In this document: positions 7,844-14,037 of the stretch, in pieces
Layout of the letters: each line of letters starts with the position of its first letter
Position numbering within the stretch: the stretch's first letter is position 1
Assembly: GCA_964624875.1 (NCBI GenBank)
Contig: CAZUZA010000036.1
Location: forward strand, 1 to 14,082
Length of the DNA: 14,082 nt
Origin: Atopostipes sp964624875
GTDB taxonomy: Bacteria; Bacillota; Bacilli; Lactobacillales; Carnobacteriaceae_A
Direction: 5' to 3'
Position numbers and translations under genes: made by a program
Notes under the pieces: model-generated
Seen by the model: only the letters and a program-made list of their open reading frames with translations
Database searches by the model: none
Told to the model about the DNA's origin: nothing

Positions 7844-9175
7844 TTAATGGGTTGTTGCTTCTAAGTCCGTTAGTAGACCTTGGAAAGCTTGTTCGAAGAT
7901 CTGGATATCGCCAGCGCCCATGAACACAACAACATCTCCACGGTGATCTAATAATGAGGAGATATCTTCGATGTTTAGGATTTCTTTGGCGTTATCAATC
8001 TTCTCAAATAAGTCTTCAATCTTCACTTCACCAGCTGTTTCACGAGCAGAGGTAAAGATTTCACACAGATAAACGCTGTCGGCTTCGCTTAATGCTTCTG
8101 CGAATTCGGATAATAGTGCGACTGTACGTGAGAATGTGTGCGGTTGGAATACTGCGACCACTTCACGATCTGGATATTTTTGACGAGCTGCATCAATCGT
8201 TGCTTTGATTTCAGCTGGGTGATGCGCGTAATCGTCAATGATTACTGTGCCACTAATCTCTTTTTGCGAGAAGCGACGTTTTACCCCTTGGAAGCTTGCT
8301 AAGTTTTTAGCGACTTCTTCTTTGTCTAAACCTTCATGGTACGTGAACGCGATGACACTCAAAGCGTTTTGAATGTTGTGGTCTCCGTATGAAGGGATGA
8401 AAAAGTTGTGGTAATATTCGCCATCGATGTAGACATCGAATGATGAACCTTTTGTATCTTTGTGAATATTTTTTGCTTGAACGTTGTTGCCATCTTCTAA
8501 ACCATAGTACGTTACTGGAACGGTTGCTTTTAATTCGCGTAGCAATTTGTCGTCTCCACAAGCGATGACTTGTTTCTTCGTTTGTAGGGAGAAGGTATCA
8601 AATGCTTCAGCGACATCTTCTAAACTCGTATAGTAATCGGGGTGGTCAAAGTCGATATTTGTAATAATCGCATAGTCTGCTTTGTATGCTAAGAAGTGAC
8701 GACGGTATTCACAGGCTTCTAGTACGAAGTAGTCTGCTTCCTCTACCCCACGCCCTGTTCCATCACCAATTAAGTAGCTCGTGTTTTTAATGTGGCTGAC
8801 AACGTGTGACAGTAAACCTGTCGTTGTTGTTTTACCGTGTGACCCTGTAACAGCGACACTCGTGTAGTCTGTAATTTTTTCACCGATGAAATCGTGGTAG
8901 CGTAAAACTTCTAAACCGAGTTCTTTCGCGCGAACAATTTCTTCGTGTGAATCTGGGAATGCATTCCCTGCGATAATCGTTAAGCCTTCTGTAATGTTAT
9001 CGGTACTAAATTCATAGATTGGGATATTTTTATCTTCAAGTGATTGTTGTGTGAAAAAGTATTTTGCAATGTCAGAGCCTTGTACTTTTTTGCCTTCTTC
9101 GTGCAAAATCAATGCTAATGCACTCATGCCTGACCCTTTAATTCCGACAAAATGATACGTTTTATTTAAATCCAT
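7844..9175 (-). CDS. murC: UDP-N-acetylmuramate--L-alanine ligase
   Basis: This enzyme adds L-alanine to UDP-MurNAc with ATP, the first amino-acid step of peptidoglycan precursor synthesis in the cytosol. The 443 residues match the family. Features in order are the N-terminal nucleotide-sugar loop GIKGSGMSAL (11-20), the ATP loop TGSHGKTTTT (110-119), ACEYRRHF and TNIDFDHPDYY in the central domain, and DDYAHHPAEI with FQPHTFSRT in the C-terminal domain. GGAGG lies 6 nt before the ATG. The gene stands alone here, with its own terminator and more than 300 bp of upstream non-coding sequence. In B. subtilis it lies near ytpR, as it does here. Confidence 0.98.
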   Translation of the reverse strand: MDLNKTYHFVGIKGSGMSALALILHEEGKKVQGSDIAKYFFTQQSLEDKNIPIYEFSTDNITEGLTIIAGNAFPDSHEEIVRAKELGLEVLRYHDFIGEKITDYTSVAVTGSHGKTTTTGLLSHVVSHIKNTSYLIGDGTGRGVEEADYFVLEACEYRRHFLAYKADYAIITNIDFDHPDYYTSLEDVAEAFDTFSLQTKKQVIACGDDKLLRELKATVPVTYYGLEDGNNVQAKNIHKDTKGSSFDVYIDGEYYHNFFIPSYGDHNIQNALSVIAFTYHEGLDKEEVAKNLASFQGVKRRFSQKEISGTVIIDDYAHHPAEIKATIDAARQKYPDREVVAVFQPHTFSRTVALLSEFAEALSEADSVYLCEIFTSARETAGEVKIEDLFEKIDNAKEILNIEDISSLLDHRGDVVVFMGAGDIQIFEQAFQGLLTDLEATTH

Positions 9176-9404
9176 TGTGTTCCTCCAAATTGAAATTTGC
9201 TTCTGGTAAACTTTTAGACATCTAATATTAATGCAAAACTCTTTAAAATACTACCACATTCCTAGTTAAAAGTGTTAATAAAAGGCTTATAGCTGCATTT
9301 TCTCTTTTTCAATATAGTCTTCGTATCAGCCAAGTGCTTTTCGGAGTAAAATGTCGGTGTGTGCGCGCATAAGTCACAAAAAATGGCGAAGATTCATTAA
9401 TTTA
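9176..9404. other. murC leader and AT-rich intergenic stretch
   Basis: No credible gene is present. A possible murC promoter is described separately. An imperfect inverted repeat, AGTCTTCG (9317-9324) against CGAAGATT (9388-9395), encloses about 63 bp. It is 8 bp with one G-T pair and could be chance. The stretch before the tandem repeats contains an alternating run, GTGTGTGCGCGC, near 9357-9368. Beyond that I see nothing I can name. Confidence 0.4.
9248..9278 (-). promoter_or_regulatory. Possible murC promoter
   Basis: On the minus strand TGGTAGTAT gives an extended -10 (TAGTAT at 9248-9253). TTAACA (9273-9278) is a good -35 match, but the spacer is 19 bp, longer than usual. It lies about 75 bp upstream of the murC start. 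Confidence 0.4.
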
Positions 9405-9481
9405 TAATGTCATCCACAGTGTGTCGGAGTTACTATAACTTTTACTAATGTTATTCACAGCGTGTCCAAATTACCATAACT
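9405..9481. repeat. Diverged 41-bp tandem repeat running into the assembly gap
   Basis: Two units, 9405-9440 and 9446-9481, match at 29 of 36 positions by my count and start 41 bp apart, with 5 bp between. Both contain CACAG(C/T)GTGTC and end TTAC(C/T)ATAACT. The second unit stops exactly where the N run begins, so more units may be hidden in the gap. The period is close to the 40-bp unit at 1-55, although the unit sequences differ. Confidence 0.75.
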
Positions 9482-9581
9482 NNNNNNNNNNNNNNNNNNN
9501 NNNNNNNNNNNNNNNNNNNNNNNNNNNNNNNNNNNNNNNNNNNNNNNNNNNNNNNNNNNNNNNNNNNNNNNNNNNNNNNNN
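9482..9581. other. Assembly gap (100 Ns)
   Basis: Exactly 100 ambiguous bases, the conventional size for a gap of unknown length. It lies between the tandem units on its left and the hairpin repeat module on its right. A repeat array is the likely reason the assembly broke here. Confidence 0.95.
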
Positions 9582-9667
9582 ATTCTGATTCAACCCACAG
9601 TATGAACCCAGTGGCATGCGTTTGTGACACTTTTCCACCCGCCGAGTTCAAAAGTACCAGCCTTATA
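9582..9667 (-). repeat. Dispersed hairpin repeat module (copy 2)
   Basis: This matches 42-127 at the left end of the window. The block from CCCACAGTATGAACC (9594-9608) through the hairpin at 9610-9639 is best conserved. The stem at 9610-9639 keeps GTGG/CCAC and the inner GTGT/ACGC pairing when read as minus-strand RNA. The second hairpin (9587-9608) keeps six pairs. The module ends about 5 bp past the terminator at 9673-9722, in the same orientation as copy 1. Open frames through it are not conserved beyond the repeat itself and do not look like genes. Confidence 0.75.
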
Positions 9668-9671
9668 CCAC

Positions 9672-10136
9672 ACAAAAAACACGAAGACTCTTTTTGTGTT
9701 GATAATTACTAGAGTCTTCGTGCCTATTAAATTTATACGTATAGAACGAACAGTGTACTTTTCTATTAAATGTTTTCTTTCTGACACTTAAGATACGGCT
9801 TGGTTTTCGCCTCATTTACTTTTACTATCTGGTAAATTCTTTCTACTTTTATCTGTTTGCGTCTTTGGATACCTCTTAATTTGAAACTTTGGATCTAAAT
9901 TTTTAATAGTCTTACACTTGTTGCTCTGTTACTTAAAAATCTTGATACTTAGAATCTTTAGAATCACTGTTCGTTCATATACGTTTGAACCCAAAATTAT
10001 TGATGTCTGACACGAGATTTCAATAGATTTTCGTCTACGATTTCCCTTGAGTTACATCCTACGCCATCCATACATTACTAGCTACATCGAAACGAGATTC
10101 TGCAAAAGACTTGGATTTCTTTCCTATCCTTTACTC
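9672..10136 (-). ncRNA. Candidate structured non-coding RNA, unassigned
   Basis: About 460 nt without a credible ORF lie between a promoter-like element (near 10143-10151) and a strong terminator (9673-9722). A long-range helix pairs 9737-9755 with 9965-9984: 12 uninterrupted bp (GAACGAACAGTG with CACTGTTCGTTC), one bulged base, then 7 bp more, enclosing 209 nt. Smaller hairpins are possible inside, such as TTTAC/GTAAA. Near the 5' end TTGAGT can pair with ACTCAA about 80 nt on. I checked for the conserved cores of RNase P RNA and tmRNA and saw neither. Transcription is inferred, not shown. It could instead be a decayed gene or a long 3' leader of the upstream unit. Confidence 0.4.
9673..9722 (-). 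terminator. Strong Rho-independent terminator, minus strand
   Basis: A perfect 12-bp inverted repeat, CACGAAGACTCT (9680-9691) and AGAGTCTTCGTG (9711-9722), surrounds a 19-nt loop. On the minus strand it is followed by TTTTTTGTG. It lies over 500 bp beyond the nearest upstream coding gene. It therefore probably ends a non-coding transcript. Confidence 0.85.
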
Positions 10137-10142
10137 AAACAT

Positions 10143-10151
10143 AGTTTACCA
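10143..10151 (-). promoter_or_regulatory. Extended -10 promoter element before the non-coding region
   Basis: The minus strand reads TGGTAAACT, an extended -10 of the TGnTAnnnT type. The -35 position (about 10166-10171, TAGCGC) is poor and coincides with the cre-like site. A start near 10136 would fit. Support is modest. Confidence 0.4.
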
Positions 10152-10160
10152 CACTCGATA

Positions 10161-10174
10161 TGAAAGCGCTACAA
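10161..10174 (+). promoter_or_regulatory. cre-like site (CcpA operator candidate)
   Basis: TGAAAGCGCTACAA matches the catabolite-responsive consensus TGnAAnCGnTnnCA at all but one defined position. It is flanked by A and T as expected. It covers the -35 region of the extended -10 element at 10143-10151, a position where CcpA would be expected to block transcription. CcpA binding is inferred. Confidence 0.45.
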
Positions 10175-10256
10175 TAATGCTCTTATTTTTTAAATATTTC
10201 TACTTTTTTTTGTAAAAAATCGTGTTTTATACGCAAATTATATGAAACAAACTTAT

Positions 10257-10844
10257 TTACTTGCGTTTTTTGTCTTGATCAAACAATTTATTCAAGCTTT
10301 TTTGGTTTTTACGAATCGTTTTCTGTTCGTCATCCATAATTTTGGACAGCGAACGATGGAGACCGGTATTTTTTTTTAAGAAATCTGTCTTCAAACCTTC
10401 ACGCACCAATGTGACATGATCTTCAGCCACAATCGGGGTGTGACGAGGCTCAGGCTTTTTCTTTTCTAGTTTCTGCTTCATTTCATCAGAAAGATGCTCT
10501 TCAAAGAGTAAGTAAGTTGTGTCCTCTTTTTTGAGGCGCTGCTCAATTTCGATATAAAGCGGGTTGGCCTTTTGTTGATTGGCCCAGCCGTCTAACTTTT
10601 GGAGGCTCGTCGGCGTGTGGGTGCGCTTGAATGGAAATCGCTCTGGCGGTGGATCGTTCGTTGTTGCTTGAGAAGGAGTTTGCATATAATGGCGTGCTTC
10701 TTCGTGCATACTTTTCCTTGTTCGAACGTTGTTTGGCAACTCGTAACTTGCTTTTTGCTCGGTTTCCTTCGTTCTGTCGTCCTTGATTGATTTTATCTTT
10801 GGATGATTTTTGCGAAAGTAACTGGGTCCGTCATAATTGACCAT
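10257..10844 (-). CDS. Charged protein of unknown function between ytpR and murC
   Basis: The 195 residues are hydrophilic, Lys/Glu-rich and without cysteine, signal peptide or membrane segment. The start is secure: AAGGAGG lies 7 nt before the ATG, 33 bp after ytpR. The N-terminus MVNYDGPSYFRKN is followed by a disordered-looking, Pro-rich stretch to about residue 80, with FPFKRTHTPTS at 70-80. Helical charged segments follow, near 97-130 and 165-195. I do not recognise a domain. In B. subtilis the slot between ytpR and murC holds sftA, whose long disordered N-terminus carries an F-x-x-T-x-x-P-S type motif. The stretch at 70-80 is loosely like that. It may be a reduced SftA N-terminus without the motor, but this is speculative. 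No convincing terminator follows. Confidence 0.7.
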   Translation of the reverse strand: MVNYDGPSYFRKNHPKIKSIKDDRTKETEQKASYELPNNVRTRKSMHEEARHYMQTPSQATTNDPPPERFPFKRTHTPTSLQKLDGWANQQKANPLYIEIEQRLKKEDTTYLLFEEHLSDEMKQKLEKKKPEPRHTPIVAEDHVTLVREGLKTDFLKKNTGLHRSLSKIMDDEQKTIRKNQKSLNKLFDQDKKRK

Positions 10845-10877
10845 TGAAACTCCTCCTTTCTGTTTGTATTTTTTGAA

Positions 10878-11495
10878 TTAAAATGTGAATTCTGAACCGA
10901 CTTCGGCATCATCTTCTAAGATAAGAATGCCTTTTTGTTTTTCTTCAGAAACGTCAACACCTAGCTCGCGCGCGGATGACAGCATACCGTTACTTGTTTC
11001 GCCACGTAATTCGCCTGGCCAAATCACTAAACCATCTGGCATGACTGCACCTGGTTTCGCAACGACGACTTTTTGCCCTTGAGCAACGTTTGACGCGCCA
11101 CAGACGATTTGTAAGACTTCACCGTTGTCAATTTCAACCTCTGTTAATGACAGGTGGTCTGAATCTGGATGTGGGACGCATTCTTTCACGTGGCCCACCA
11201 CAAATTTTGGTGCGGTGTCAGCAACTAAGTCGCCAGCAAAGCCTTCTGCTTTTAAGGCTTCGTTTAGTGTTGCGACTTGTTCTTCGGACAATGTCACTGG
11301 ACCACTTGCGTCTAAATCAGCTAACCATTGTGTTGCTTTGAAAAAGTTGTACCCAACGATGTTGCCTGATTTCTTGTCTTTAATCTCCGTGATATCGCCT
11401 TTACGCTCGAAGTTTTGTTGATCTGGTGCGGCATTTTCTAATAATACGACTAATAAATCGTCAAATGCTTGGTTGTTATAACTTGAAACTAACAT
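10878..11495 (-). CDS. ytpR: YtpR family protein with tRNA-binding domain
   Basis: This 205-residue protein has a family-specific N-terminal domain (about 1-90). An EMAP-like OB-fold tRNA-binding domain spans about 95-200, with FVVGHVKECVPHPDSDHL, IVCGASNVAQGQKVVVAKPGAVMPDG and SNGMLSSARELG. The same fold occurs at the N-terminus of the phenylalanyl-tRNA synthetase beta chain. Here it stands alone, without a catalytic domain. The biological role is not established. The start has a GAGG-type site 8 nt upstream. It lies 18 bp after the aminopeptidase gene and 33 bp before the unknown 195-codon gene, so the three are probably one unit. Confidence 0.92.
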   Translation of the reverse strand: MLVSSYNNQAFDDLLVVLLENAAPDQQNFERKGDITEIKDKKSGNIVGYNFFKATQWLADLDASGPVTLSEEQVATLNEALKAEGFAGDLVADTAPKFVVGHVKECVPHPDSDHLSLTEVEIDNGEVLQIVCGASNVAQGQKVVVAKPGAVMPDGLVIWPGELRGETSNGMLSSARELGVDVSEEKQKGILILEDDAEVGSEFTF

Positions 11496-11513
11496 ATTCT
11501 TCCCTCTTTTAAC

Positions 11514-12587
11514 TTATTTTTTTGGATTGATTGTTGCAACTGTGCTGGCATCTAAGCCTAAGATTACTTGTTTTAATAATTCTAGCGCTGCCTCGTAATC
11601 GTCGATATGGAAAACGGTTTGGTGCGTATGAATATAACGTGCACACATACCGATAACGCCACTTGGAATTCCTTGGTTTAATTGGTGCGCTGCGCCTGCA
11701 TCCGTACCACCTTTTGAAACGAAGTACTGGTAAGGAATGTTATGCGTTTCAGCTGTATCTAATAAGAATTCACGCATTTCTTTCGACATAATAAAGCCTG
11801 GGTCTTGGATACGTAATAGTGCCCCTTCGCCTAATTTACCAAAGCTGTCTTTGCCACCGTACACGTCATCCGCTGGTGAACAATCTACAGCAAAGAATAA
11901 ATCGGGATTGAATTTACGTACAGAACCTTTTGTTCCACGTAAACCAACTTCTTCTTGCACGTTCGCGCCTGCGACTAATTTGTTTGGTAAGTCTACGCCG
12001 TGTAAATCACGTAAAGCTTCTACAACAGCTGCTACCCCATAACGGTTATCCCAAGCTTTGCCTAAGATACGTTTTCCGTTTGCCATTTTGATGGTTTCCA
12101 CGTCTGGTACGATCGTGTCCCCTGGGCGTACACCGTATGCTTCGGCTTCTTCTTTTGATTCAAAACCCGCATCAAATAAAATATCTTTGATTTCTTGTGA
12201 CTTGGCTTCTTTCCCACGTAACATATGTGGTGGAATCGATGACGAAACAACTGGGTAATTGCCATTGCGTGTTTGTAGTGTGAAACGTTGTGCGGACACA
12301 ACTTGTGGGTTCCAGCCGCCTAAAGGAACGACGTTAAAGAAACCTTCTTCTGAGATACGCGAAACCATAAAGCCCACTTCATCCATGTGCGCGGCTACCA
12401 TAATTGTTGGTGCATCGGTGAAGCCATTGTCACGAATTCCAAAGATGCCACCTAGGCCATCTTGTTTAATCTCATCCACGTAAGGTGTAATTTCTTCTCG
12501 GATCACTTCACGAATATTATGCTCAAAACCACTTACGCTCTGCGTTTCCGTTAGTCTTTTAATTAATTCAAATCGTTTATCGTCCAT
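11514..12587 (-). CDS. pepA: M42 family metallo-aminopeptidase (glutamyl aminopeptidase type)
   Basis: This 357-residue dinuclear-metal exopeptidase is probably cytosolic and removes N-terminal residues from peptides. Expected ligands are visible: His67 and Asp69 in AAHMDE, bridging Asp180 in AWDN, the Glu212-Glu213 pair in VQEEVGLRG, Asp235 in AVDCS and His320 in RYIH. Family members form large tetrahedral dodecamers. Lactococcal PepA prefers Glu and Asp, but specificity cannot be read here. The ATG is the first in frame after a TAA. The ribosome binding site is weak, with a G-run 14 nt upstream that is too far. ytpR follows 18 bp downstream. The symbol pepA is used in the lactic-acid-bacteria sense, and B. 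subtilis ytoP is the equivalent. Confidence 0.93.
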   Translation of the reverse strand: MDDKRFELIKRLTETQSVSGFEHNIREVIREEITPYVDEIKQDGLGGIFGIRDNGFTDAPTIMVAAHMDEVGFMVSRISEEGFFNVVPLGGWNPQVVSAQRFTLQTRNGNYPVVSSSIPPHMLRGKEAKSQEIKDILFDAGFESKEEAEAYGVRPGDTIVPDVETIKMANGKRILGKAWDNRYGVAAVVEALRDLHGVDLPNKLVAGANVQEEVGLRGTKGSVRKFNPDLFFAVDCSPADDVYGGKDSFGKLGEGALLRIQDPGFIMSKEMREFLLDTAETHNIPYQYFVSKGGTDAGAAHQLNQGIPSGVIGMCARYIHTHQTVFHIDDYEAALELLKQVILGLDASTVATINPKK

Positions 12588-12629
12588 ATCTTAAATCCAT
12601 GCCCCCTAATGATTTCTTTTCATTCATCT

Positions 12630-12658
12630 ATTATACACAAAATCGAACAAAGGTTGAA
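12630..12658 (-). promoter_or_regulatory. Promoter of the aminopeptidase-ytpR unit
   Basis: The minus strand has a consensus TATAAT (12630-12635), 17 bp from TTCAAC (12653-12658), a weak -35. It lies about 43 bp upstream of the start codon. Confidence 0.6.
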
Positions 12659-12861
12659 TGCATGCCAGCTAAGATTTTCATCAAAAGCCCATTTTCCTGG
12701 TGAAATAGCTAAAGTGAGTGGTTGTACATTCCACTGCTTGGGACTTATTTTTCCAGACGAAGTGTGTGACGAACCTATCTATACATGCTTTTAGGCAAGG
12801 TGTCATTTCACGAAAGAATGCTTTAAGAGGATACTTAAAAATGTCATCTGCTGCTGAGTTG
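12659..12861. other. Intergenic stretch with hairpins between divergent genes
   Basis: No gene is supported. On the plus strand AGCTA (12667-12671) and TTTCATC (12676-12682) pair with GGTGAAA (12699-12705) and TAGCT (12706-12710). This gives 12 bp with a 4-nt bulge and a 16-nt loop. AGTGG (12717-12721) pairs with CCACT (12731-12735) just beyond. A separate dyad, TTTAAG/CTTAAA, lies at 12822-12839, upstream of the plus-strand promoter element. Function is unknown. Confidence 0.4.
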
Positions 12862-12870
12862 TGCTAAAAT
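12862..12870 (+). promoter_or_regulatory. Extended -10 promoter element for the plus-strand gene
   Basis: TGCTAAAAT is a good extended -10. No good -35 is found 17-18 bp upstream, which such promoters can tolerate. It lies 46 bp before the start codon of the small membrane protein gene. Confidence 0.55.
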
Positions 12871-12915
12871 GGGTGTACGAATAAAGACCGTTTACTATTT
12901 TTGAGGAGGATGAAG

Positions 12916-13251
12916 ATGTTTGGTAAAAAGTTAGAGGATAAGTTTCTTCCCTTGGCTGCGATGGGTGCTGTGATGGCGTTCTTGCTGGGATTCTTCGCGT
13001 TTTTCTTAGTGGATCGCAAGATGCCTGTGCACGCTGATAAAATTTTAAATCGCGTTAAAGACCAATTTAGAGACGAGGGACCGATTGAGGGTTCGTGGAT
13101 TGAAATGACGAAAGTTCCTTGGAAAAAGTATTCGTATGAGACGAAGGTTTACTACGGGGGAATCTCGCTGTTGGAAGATGGCGAAATTGTTCAGTATGAA
13201 TTTGTCGCGGATGCCTATTCGGGTACGTTGATGGATATCTATAAAATTTAA
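12916..13251 (+). CDS. Small membrane-anchored protein with PepSY-like C-terminus
   Basis: The 111 residues start MFGKKLEDKF. One hydrophobic segment (about residues 12-32) follows a basic N-terminus, so the rest probably lies outside the cell. Residues 40-111 resemble a PepSY module: helix ADKILNRVKDQF, then strands ending YEFVADAYSGTLMDIYKI, like the usual Y-x-V-x-x-D-x-x-T/S-G close. PepSY domains are often linked to binding or inhibiting peptidases, but no function is shown here. The start is chosen at 12916 because GAGGAGG ends 6 nt upstream. A TTG at 12901 and an ATG at 12910 are in frame but overlap or abut that site. It is the only plus-strand gene in the window, convergent with trmB. 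Confidence 0.8.
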   Translation: MFGKKLEDKFLPLAAMGAVMAFLLGFFAFFLVDRKMPVHADKILNRVKDQFRDEGPIEGSWIEMTKVPWKKYSYETKVYYGGISLLEDGEIVQYEFVADAYSGTLMDIYKI

Positions 13252-13260
13252 TGACATGAC

Positions 13261-13300
13261 AAAAGCATGCGACCTACTGAAGATGTAGGCCCATGCTTTT
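13261..13300. terminator. Bidirectional terminator between the PepSY-like gene and trmB
   Basis: AAAAGCATG (13261-13269) pairs with CATGCTTTT (13292-13300). Inside, CCTAC pairs with GTAGG around a 7-nt loop. T-tracts lie on the 3' side in both directions. It begins 9 bp after the plus-strand stop and lies 8 bp from the trmB stop, so it can serve both convergent genes. Confidence 0.9.
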
Positions 13301-13308
13301 TTTGATTT

Positions 13309-13962
13309 TTAGGCTTGTGTTGGTTTGAAGCGCGCACGGATTTGATAGATACGGAAGCCTTTTTTGGAAAACTTCTCTTCAAATTCCGTCATGATGTTTT
13401 CGTCAGCTTGATTGCTGTTATGTAAATCGAGGATGACTTCATCGAAGGTCATGCCGTAGTTGTTGAGGCTTGTTAGCGAATATTCGAATAAGCCTTGGTT
13501 ATCTGTTTTGAAATAGAACTCGCCGTCTTTGGATAGGATGTGTTGGTATTGCTGGAGATAGGTGGCGTAGGTTAGGCGCCTTTTCTCATGCTTTGTTTTT
13601 GGCCACGGATCAGAGAACGTCAGCATCAGTTTATCTATTTCATTTGGTGCGAAATAGTCTGTGAGTTGATCAGCAAAGCCATTTAGAAGTTGCAGATTTG
13701 GTAATCTGTCTTCTATTTGTTTTTCTAATGCTTTGTAGAGCGCGCTTGATTGCATCTCTAGTCCGATGAAGTTGATGTCGGGATAACGCTTGGCCATTTC
13801 GATAATGAAGCGCCCCTTACCTGAACCGACTTCAAGATGAATTGGCTGTTCTTTCGCAAAACGTGTTTGCCATTTTCCTTTATATTCTTCCCCATCCATC
13901 GTGATGAATTCTGGATGTTGTTGGATTTCATCCTGCGCCCAAGGAATGTGTTTTAATCGCAT
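13309..13962 (-). CDS. trmB: tRNA (guanine-N7-)-methyltransferase
   Basis: This enzyme transfers a methyl group from S-adenosylmethionine to N7 of G46 in the variable loop of tRNAs. The 217 residues match the family. LEVGSGKGRF (43-52) is the SAM-binding motif I, GLEMQ (67-71) follows, and FSDPWPKTKHEKRRL (116-130) is the family signature. The C-terminal FKTDNQGLFEYS and EEKFSKKG are also typical. Only a weak ribosome binding site is seen before the ATG (AGAAAAGT region). It is a single gene with its own promoter and a terminator shared with the convergent neighbour. Confidence 0.97.
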   Translation of the reverse strand: MRLKHIPWAQDEIQQHPEFITMDGEEYKGKWQTRFAKEQPIHLEVGSGKGRFIIEMAKRYPDINFIGLEMQSSALYKALEKQIEDRLPNLQLLNGFADQLTDYFAPNEIDKLMLTFSDPWPKTKHEKRRLTYATYLQQYQHILSKDGEFYFKTDNQGLFEYSLTSLNNYGMTFDEVILDLHNSNQADENIMTEFEEKFSKKGFRIYQIRARFKPTQA

Positions 13963-14008
13963 ACTTTTCTACTACTTTCTACTTGTGTTTTAGCTATTTA
14001 GCTTGCTT

Positions 14009-14037
14009 ATAATATAACGAAATGAAAAGAAATTCAA
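14009..14037 (-). promoter_or_regulatory. trmB promoter
   Basis: On the minus strand TTGAAT (14032-14037) is 17 bp from TATTAT (14009-14014), four and five matches of six to the consensus. It lies about 47 bp before the trmB start. The remaining bases to the window end hold nothing I can name. Confidence 0.65.

Noticed and set aside
9405..9481. CRISPR-like array
   Set aside because: Units differ at 7 of 36 positions and are only 5 bp apart. No constant repeat with unique spacers is seen and no cas gene is nearby.
9451..9675. Open frame across the N gap
   Set aside because: Half of it is ambiguous bases and the rest is repeat sequence.
9590..9787. Open frame of about 65 codons on the minus strand
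   Set aside because: It runs through the terminator hairpin and the dispersed repeat module, has no ribosome binding site, and resembles no protein I know.
9737..9984. Miniature transposable element with 19-bp terminal inverted repeats
   Set aside because: The flanking bases show no target-site duplication, and one arm has a bulge. A helix in an RNA that ends in a terminator explains the layout better, though the idea is not excluded.
10201..10268. Terminator for the 195-codon gene (ACGCAA/TTGCGT stem)
   Set aside because: The stem is short, the loop is about 25 nt and the T-tract is several bases away, so it is not convincing.
12578..12601. Tiny upstream frame (MDLRYGR) overlapping the aminopeptidase start
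   Set aside because: The G-run lies only one base before its ATG, too close to act as a ribosome binding site. Seven codons can occur by chance.
12609..12794. 61-codon open frame on the plus strand upstream of the PepSY-like gene
   Set aside because: It has no proper ribosome binding site, covers the aminopeptidase promoter and the hairpins, and shows no recognisable protein features.
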